The notes beneath the pieces were generated by a model. It was given only the letters and a program-made list of their open reading frames with translations, was not told the origin of the DNA and searched no databases. Shown in pieces: positions 24,501-33,500 of a stretch of 64,000 nucleotides of DNA. Position numbers and translations under genes: made by a program. Location: NCBI GenBank assembly GCA_014338405.1, contig JTDE01000255.1, forward strand, positions 90,760-154,759, read 5' to 3'. The DNA is from Paragonimus skrjabini miyazakii. Lineage: Eukaryota; Platyhelminthes; Trematoda; Plagiorchiida; Troglotrematidae. The first letter of the stretch is position 1; the number at the start of each line of letters is the position of its first letter.

Positions 24501-27500
24501 TACTCTTGTATGAGTCCGTCAACAGTGTATATTCTTGCCACGGTTTGGATCACCTATCCAGCTACGTTTTCACGAGACACTCTTATTGACCATTTCACCA
24601 CTGACATCAAGCTGGGCACGACCGGATCATCACATCTCAGTACTCAGGCTGCGATCAAGCCTGTTTGATGTTGAACCTGAAATTAAGTGTGAGCATTATC
24701 CTCTCAATGGACGTAGTAGTCTAACATTGCGTCCACTACCCTATTTCGATTTTTTCTCTTCATCCTGTCAACCTAGTCATATATACTATTGATTATTGTT
24801 GTTGTGTACTGAGCAACCAATACGGAATACTAAGATCCACTAATGTCCGCTTGTTACCGCCATGTTCAAAGCTATTTTATTCGTTTTCTTATCCCTCAAC
24901 AATCAAAAGTTGTTCAGAGTTCATTTCACAATTCTTGTAGAACCTTCAAGCTCAAACACTGAATTGAGCCCAAAAATACTTCCTGGTTCACTGAAAGTTA
25001 GCCATAAGGCTCGCCGTTTGTCTCATTTTGGTAAAACTGTTTGCCGTCTTCATCGGTTTGTACAGAGGATGTTTTGTCTGCCGCCAAATAGTTCGTGACA
25101 CTGTTTGCGGACCTCCACTGTCCTTCGTATTTTCTATGCCAATAGATTTAGTTCTTTCAATAACNNNNNNNNNNNNNNNNNNNNNNNNNNNNNNNNNNNN
25201 NNNNNNNNNNNNNNNNNNNNNNNNNNNNNNNNNNNNNNNNNNNNNNNNNNNNNNNNNNNNNNNNAGATCTGCCGGAACGATAATACCTTTCTGTTATCGA
25301 ACTTAAACGGTGCATTACTCCGTGACATGACGCGGATAGGACAGAGACAGAAGAATTGTTGATCAATGGGCACATAATCACATGAAGAGTTTACACCCAA
25401 ACTACTGGGGAAGCAGCTCGGTAACCGCAGTATCGACCGAGCAATGGCCATATCTGGTTTTTGGAGTATCTGACTTCTGTGTGACCGGCGAACTTTGCGT
25501 TAGCACTTCAGTCTAAAGACACTTTGGCTATCTAAGATGCTAGTAAAAACCAGTCGATGTTATGTTTTATCCCACTGCGTACTGCTCGTTTTATATAGGG
25601 CTGTTCAAACAAAACTTACCCTGCTGCCTTTTAAGCAGATTTGCTTGTGTTTTGCAATATGGTTGCTGTTGATTTGATGTTAATGAACGTATTGTTCAAA
25701 GACGAAATAACAGTACTTTTTTGCCTTAGAGTGTAAGTTTTTGTGATCTAACTAAGGGGTGGTTCCACCAGGTCGTAGACGTTTACCTTAGGCAGCCGTT
25801 TTGTGTGGAATACCGCGGCAATAATAGTTAGACCGTATCATCCAGTAATCCGTGCAACTGAGGGATGACTAACCTTTTGTTCAGCAGTAGGAAGTATACA
25901 AAATCCCAATCATCTATAAAGGAAAGGGTAATTACAAGGTTCCAAACATAACGCTTCCCTCAACAGTCAACCAGTATGGTTGGTAGGAAGCAGATGACCA
26001 ACCTGGCAGGGCAAAATGAGAAACGATATACTTGGGTTTGTTCTACTGGCCAAAATAAAGCGGTTTATTATAGGGCCTTAGAAACAGAGCCTGAAATAAA
26101 CTTAACGTTCATCTGGAATGTGATAGGCTGGCTTATACGGAAAGATTTCGTCTCAACAATCTGGATAGAAGAATGTATGCACGATTTGACGTTTATATGA
26201 GTTTACTCATACTAACAGATGCCAGTTGCTCAGTCAGTGCATAAACTGCTATCTTATCAAGTGGTGGACGTTAGGCGATCTGTATTGAGGATGACGTCGA
26301 GGCTTTGAATTACAGGGAGTAACTGGCACTAATTCTCCATTCTCAGTATTGCCTAGTGAGAACTACTGGACGCTTTGAGAAAGCAGTGTTCTATTTTGCT
26401 GATGCAAGCTGTCACACAATACTGGATGCTTATATTTTCTCGTTCATATGACTACATTCTCATAAATCGAAATCAGGATTACGTAGATTGTCTACGAAAC
26501 TATGGACGTTTCTATATCTGAAGCTGATCCCTTCTGCAGCGTGACATCAGATGAAACAAAGGTACACCTTAAAGCTTAGCAACAGCGCACACACTAGGGT
26601 CGGCATATTATCTTCGAAATAGTTAATGAACCGGTTTGGTTATAGAACAAAACGTATTTTCAATACAACTTCACACTGGCGTTGTTTTATCTATTTTGTC
26701 CAAATGTGTATTATGCTCACAACAAGGTTTTCAGTTGAACAAGACCGTAAAATGCACGTCTATGTCAGCGCAACATAAGATAAGCCCACTGTCCTATGTG
26801 AGATTGTGCTCTGTAACCACCAGAGAAAATACGAAAACAAGTATATTCAGTGCTTCGTTATAAGCCAGTCAGACCAGCTACTATACAACACTCGTAGTTT
26901 ATTTTAAAACTTCCGATAGTACGATTGTTTGAATCAAGAAAGCTTTTAGAACAGACCCAATTGAAAAATCGGGGTCTCAGTTTAATTCGAACTGGCGATG
27001 AAAACAGTAACCGACCTATGAAACTGGGCTGGAAGTTCAGAAATTTCACATGTGGGTACAGTTACCCACTTAACCCACTATGTTGTATAAACCGCACTAA
27101 GTGATTCGGTAAACTGACTGCCGAAGCAGGATTTCTCAATCAATTTACGCTGACATTTGCCAGTCCTAACGATGAGTATATCACGAACGCTGTGATCGTA
27201 CTTACATGAGCTGTCCATGTACGCATAGCTGCACTAATTTGATCGATATGAAAATCGTGTACGATATTCGCAATCTGGACACATGTGAACGTGAAGTCTA
27301 GGTATAAGTATGTTAACATGGTTAACATCACACTATTTAAGTCTCAGAATAATATTACCACAATAACTGTATATACTCAAATTTAAATAAAAAGACAATA
27401 CCGACCTCATTTTCTAAACCTTGGACGTCATTTTCAACTATCCAGCTGGACCATCTTATACCTCCATTAACCACCTCATAGTTTGCTTTTTTATTTTGAA

Positions 27501-30500
27501 AATGGCCAAATTAAATAATCAGAATTTCGGGGGTCAGAAATGTCGACCTGTCCGGCTCGATTGTGCAGTTAATTTTCAGTCCAAAACGTAATGAGTAGAC
27601 TTCAATGCCTACAAGCTACAGCTACTGACTAAAACGAGTCCTGGTTTTCCACAAAAAAAGACGTTCTCAAAGGGATAATGTCGAGTGCCAACAAATTGCT
27701 AACCTTCACTAGGGCCCAGCAAGAAAGCAATGATCGCCCAAACGACAAGGCACAATTGATGATAGTTTCAGTAATTACACCTATTTATAGAAGCTAAAAA
27801 TACTACGCATAGCGAAATCATTTACAATATATGCTTATTTCTGTTGAAATCTCTCCAGAATTTTGGACATAAAAGTTAACTTACGGTGAGCAACACGTTT
27901 GAGAAAATGTGGCTCAAGTTGATTAGTTCAAGTTAGTTACAAATTGATGTGCCCGAATTCGTCAAGCCGGTTAAGTAATAACGCGACTTTTCCCTCTTCA
28001 TTCCGCAGCTTCACTTCAAAGTACGCTTTAATCTCCAAGGTTTTGATCCAGAAAATATTCAAGTGTCAACAGCCAAAAACAGGCTAACGGTTCGCGCAAA
28101 ACAATCTCAGCGAACGGCCAACAGTAGAAGTCAGAAGGAGTATTATCGAATGATTTATTTGCCAGACTCAGTTGAGGACAAAAAATTCACAAGTCATCTG
28201 ACAAACGTGAGTGACTTTTCATCATTTTTTCTTTCTGTTTGCGTACAATTTAGTTCAGAAATCCTCTGACACCCGCAGTTTATTCCGCTGCTACCCAGAA
28301 CGCTATGTCGGTAGTCTATATGGACCGTGCTACCAGGCGGGTATAAAGTAGCATAACCCTATAGCAAACGGCGAACCATGTGTGATTGGTAATTACAACC
28401 CCACCTTTTATCTAGTATACCTTATGCATGATTTTCACCTGCAAGTGGAGATAAGTAAGTGGTAGCATACAAGTGTAGTGGATATTACTGTCCACTTGTC
28501 AGTTTGATTCATTAAATGCACTACTCATAAACCTTAAGTACCTTAAAGCTTATAACGTTGTGCCTGTCAGAAAAATCTTATTGGTTTGCGATATCGTATG
28601 CTGCGAATCTGAGCTGTATTAGAGGAAGAGTTCAGTGGACTTGAGGTAATCATACGAAACCTGAGTTTTCGCTGTTGGTGCACACGGAGACTGCGTACAA
28701 TGTATCGTATAAATATTTGAAGCTATATATACATTGGAACGTTGAACAAAAACATGCCGAAATTGTTAAAGATGGCCTGAAAGTACCTAGAAACGACCGA
28801 CATACGAAGTCTGCACCTTAATTCATGCGCACATGGGAGGTTTAATTTATATAGCTTCAGTTTTAGACCTCTATAGTTGCTGGCACAATGTATTAATTTT
28901 AATACCACGTTTGCTTCACATTCACAAAGTGAATTTATTTTAAGAAAAATTTTGTATCCAATTTTTCAGTGGCTTACAGACAAATCCCTGCCGTAAAAAA
29001 TTGTCAACAAAAAGGTTGATATCAAGGTGCACGCAGTTACTGTAAAGGTTGATTGATTTCACTGAAAAAGCGGTAGAACAATCAAACAAACAGTAAACCC
29101 TATTTTTATTCTGCTTCCTGTGTGCACAATATTTTTTCGGTCACGTCGTTGCCGGCCGTGCATTGATATGGCGTATGTATAACGTACGTCATGTCCTTAC
29201 AAAAAGCTATCAATATATGCACGTACCAGTGATGGCAAGGTGATATTCTGATGTAAAACTTTTGAATCAAATTTGGAATAATTGGATCTGGGCCGTTTGT
29301 CCATTTCAATTCCTCGATGGTTCTCATAACGAAAAGAAATACATGTTTGTGAAATGACATCGCCAGATTGAAATGGTGGCTTCATAGCCTGCTCTCGAGT
29401 TTCCCTTAAATATAAGGTTGAACTTTGTTTGAATCTGATATCTTTATATAGTGAACGTACCTATCTATCCCTTATGCTTTCCAGTGTTACAAAATTCTTC
29501 AAATGACTAATTCCGTGAACGTAATCAATTAACGAATCAGACTTGCCATTAAAACCTTGCTTGTACGGTTAATGCAGCTTTGGGTGACTTTTAACTTCCT
29601 TCCTTCGGAACTCTTTCATTTTATCTCTTCTCCACAGATATATTATTAAAAACTGTGGCTTATTCCCATGAATTGCGAATTCGTTTAAGCAGAAACAACT
29701 TTCATGAAAGGTTTCACGCTTAACTTCCGTTTTAACGATGTCACATAGCATGGTTTTTACGTCGTGTATCCAGGAAATCAGGTACTGGTTAAACCAACAA
29801 CGTAGTTTAAAATTGTGCGAAACGTACTTTACTTTCGAGCCACAAGTCACTTGATGTCGTTTGGACAAAACAGTTTCTAAGACTCTGCTAACGCTGCGTG
29901 GTATTTTGTAGCGAAATGTCAGATTGATCCATACAGCGTCTACTTAAGTAACACGCGGCTGCACATCACCGGTTTGTACATTACGTTTACATCTATTGGT
30001 ATGTGGAGAGCGCTTCAGTTGAAAGCAACAATTCTATAAATTGCCACTGGCATACTTGTTTTGAGCCTGCTAAGAACATAACTGTAACATCAGCAAAGGG
30101 AATAGTTCAACAACCGTGGTCACCTAATTGGTACACTGTGATGTGACGTGATCAAATCTGTCGATTTATCTGAAATATGCTGTTCATTAGCAGGTTCAGG
30201 AAGAGTATTATCCACTAATAAATTGGCAGAGATGTGGTTAATTTCGGGTCGAACGTCAATCACGTTCAATCACATTTTTCCCATTCACATAAAATCTGGT
30301 TTAATACGGAAGCTAGGAAGAGCTGTGCGCATTGTTCAACTTGAAATTATTGTTTATCTGCCCAATTCCTCATTAAAAATTTCGTACATTTCAGATTACA
30401 CTAGTGTCACATGTTGGCTGACTGATGGAGACCCGTTCCATTTGGAAAATGCATACGATCGATAGACATGCGTATGTACACTGCTCTCGTGCAGTACGTG

Positions 30501-33500
30501 GTCGACGTATTCACCTGTATGACTCAGACGGCAGCTATTTGCAGCAATGTTCAAAAGCACTTTTTCTATCACTGAGACTACAGACCCAACTGTCCATACG
30601 GAAACATAATAGCTACGTCTTATTATCCAACGTCTCACATCCCACGAATATAGTCAGACACGCACTTCTTGAACGTGAGTAGAAAGCAAAACTTAACATC
30701 TATGAGCGGTGGCTCATTAGAACGTACAAATATTACTCTGGTATGGCATATACACCATGGCTGTTTATTTAACAAAACGATTGATCGCAACTAGGCCGGT
30801 TATTGAGATCCTTAAACTGAGCTAAATAGCATGCGTGTGTGTTCAAATCGGCTTCGATGTTCCCGTGAGTGCGGGTTATTTTTATCCCACTGCCCCACAC
30901 GGGCTTGCAAAGCAAAAGGCAGAAATTTCTTGAATTAATTAAAGCAAAATGCTCACCCTGCCGACAGTAGAAAAACAACACTTACCATAATAGCCAAATC
31001 ATCTTCTGGTTTTTGTTAATCAGCCTGTGCATGCCTGTCCTACCTGGTTATTTGCTTCCCTTACCAGAACGTGTCTAAACTAGCTCAAATCGGAATGTAC
31101 ACCACTTGACTTGCTGTACAAACAGCTTGACTCAACACAGCCCATTGGGCAACTTTGAAGGTGGACGTTAGAAAAGGAGCACAGGTCATAAGAAATAATT
31201 CACACACGCTTTGAATGTAAAAGGAATATCCAATGTTAAAGAGTTGAGTGGAGCTGTGTGAAACATTCGTCTGTTTTGCCCGTAATGTGCTAAGGAATAT
31301 CACCGCCATGTGATGTGAAGCAGCACAGAATTGTAATGCCTTCAGCAAAGGCAAAACTAATACAGTCAGTAAAACAGGTCAAGGGATCGGTTCAATATCA
31401 CTGACGGACTTCCACGGCTGGGCACAAAAATGAACCACCTAGTTGTCTGAATTCAATCAGTGGGTAGTCAACCTGCGCAGAAAGTGTCATGGCTCTAAAT
31501 TATCCGCACTTTTAAAGATACGAACACTTTGAAGCTTCACTCACTAAAAGCGGATAAAACAAATTATTGCACACATTATTTACTCTTTAGTATAGGTCGC
31601 TTACCGAGCGATTACTCAGTCCCCATTTCTTACCCAGTTCTATTCGTGACTTTTGTTCAGCCATCCTACAAAACACGAATTCACGGAGATTGGCAAACTG
31701 TTCAGAAAATCGAACACTGTACTAATGTTTTAAGTGTGGATACACTTGTGGTCTGATCAGCGGAACCATGTATCCAGAGCGGATAGCTGATAGTATATGT
31801 ACTGTTCTGGAAATCGATAAGAAGTGGTCTTGAACGAAAATGACCTTGGAGAACCACGAGCAGAAACGAATGCAGAAAGGTACATCCTCCAGACGCGCCA
31901 TACTTTTCATGTTCGGTCTACGTCGGATGGACGATGCTAACTGCAAGTTTATTTTAACGTCTTTAAGTGCAGCTCCTTTTCGGGATTGGGAGTGACAGCG
32001 GATTTTGCAGACACGAGAAAATTTTTAAGTTGGCCGTTCGTTACACCACGCCATAATATTATGTAAATGTCATTACCTTTTGCTTATAAACAGAACGGGT
32101 GTAAGAGAATATACTGCGTGCTGTGCTAACGATCAATATTCTATACTTCATTGGTTATATCAAAACGAGCTAAAACCAAAAAGATTGTAGGTTTCGCAAC
32201 GTTTCGATCCACTTGACAAACCTTTATCAAGCGATTTATATCAGGAACTTACGTTGTACATGCTAAAAGCGGAGCGGTCAATATGTGCCATATGTTCGTG
32301 CATTTGACATGCAGTGTGTAATATGACAGAGACACCATCATCCATCCAGTGCCAGGTAACTCTATCTGCTTTATTTGCGCAGACATTTGCACAGATATGT
32401 AAACGGACACCGGTATACCACACCTTAGTCAACCCTATTCGCACTTGGGCTCTAGCTCAGTTGACCCACTAATACATTAAAACTATCGATTGTTATTGTA
32501 CACACTGTAAACACATCCACGCGCGCCACTGACTGACAGACTCCTGTGGACCTCGTACACCCTAATTTTCTGATTTGACAAAGGCCTTTCAAGAGGGTCG
32601 AAACGCTGAGTTTGATTAGCTGTGGTTTCACCAAGGACTTCCTGAATTGTGTTTTATACCAGTTAGTCACCAATGTGCGATACGTCACCAACATGCAGCA
32701 GCTTGAACAGAAACGTGGTGGATACGGGAAGTTCGCCATTATGTGAAGGAACTAGCCCACTCAAGGAGGAGGTATCTATTTGCGTTTTGATCAGAGTGAA
32801 AATTTCCTCTGGTGTAACAAGATATTTTGAACCCGGTATTTTTATTCCTTTGGAGAGCTACATCACAAATGGTCCAACTGGAGGTCTGCCAGATTGCTAC
32901 TATAGATGAAAGATATTCCCTCGACCCATTGATCCAAATAACCAGCTTGACGGTTTTCTGTAAACAAAAATGTGTCGATGCTGAGTAATCTGTCAATTTT
33001 AAACCGTATAACAGTGAGGTCTTCCAACACGAAGGAGAAATTTATAGTAAAAAATGCCACTTCAAGTCAGATAGATCGAATAGATGTGGGGAAATAGTCC
33101 TGAGGAGTTTTCAAATTAGCCAGTCAGCTGCTAACGAGGATTAAATCATCACTACATAATCAGGTTTATTTTGTGTGAAATTCTGATGGAGAGTGAGAAT
33201 TCAGGAGTATGGTAAATAAACTTAAAATGCCAATACACCAAGGAGGACTGTGCTGTGTATATAGTTAGGTAGTTTGCCATTTGGAAACCAGCGCCACCTC
33301 CAGGTAACCTGGCGGACTATATTGTCCATAATTCCTAATATATCAAGATGGACTCTACTGAACACTGGCAAGTGATTTGTCCTACGAATCAGCGGCTTTC
33401 TTAGAAGATAATCTCAACGGGTATGTTTTGGTAGCATTTCGGTAATTTCAGTCAGCATCTATCCACTCTGTTGTCTGTGTCTACTTAATACCTTACATTT

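Noticed and set aside
25905..26240. Possible LINE reverse transcriptase start (PIIYKGKGNYK...)
   Set aside because: Only one short phrase resembles RT and no later motif supports it.
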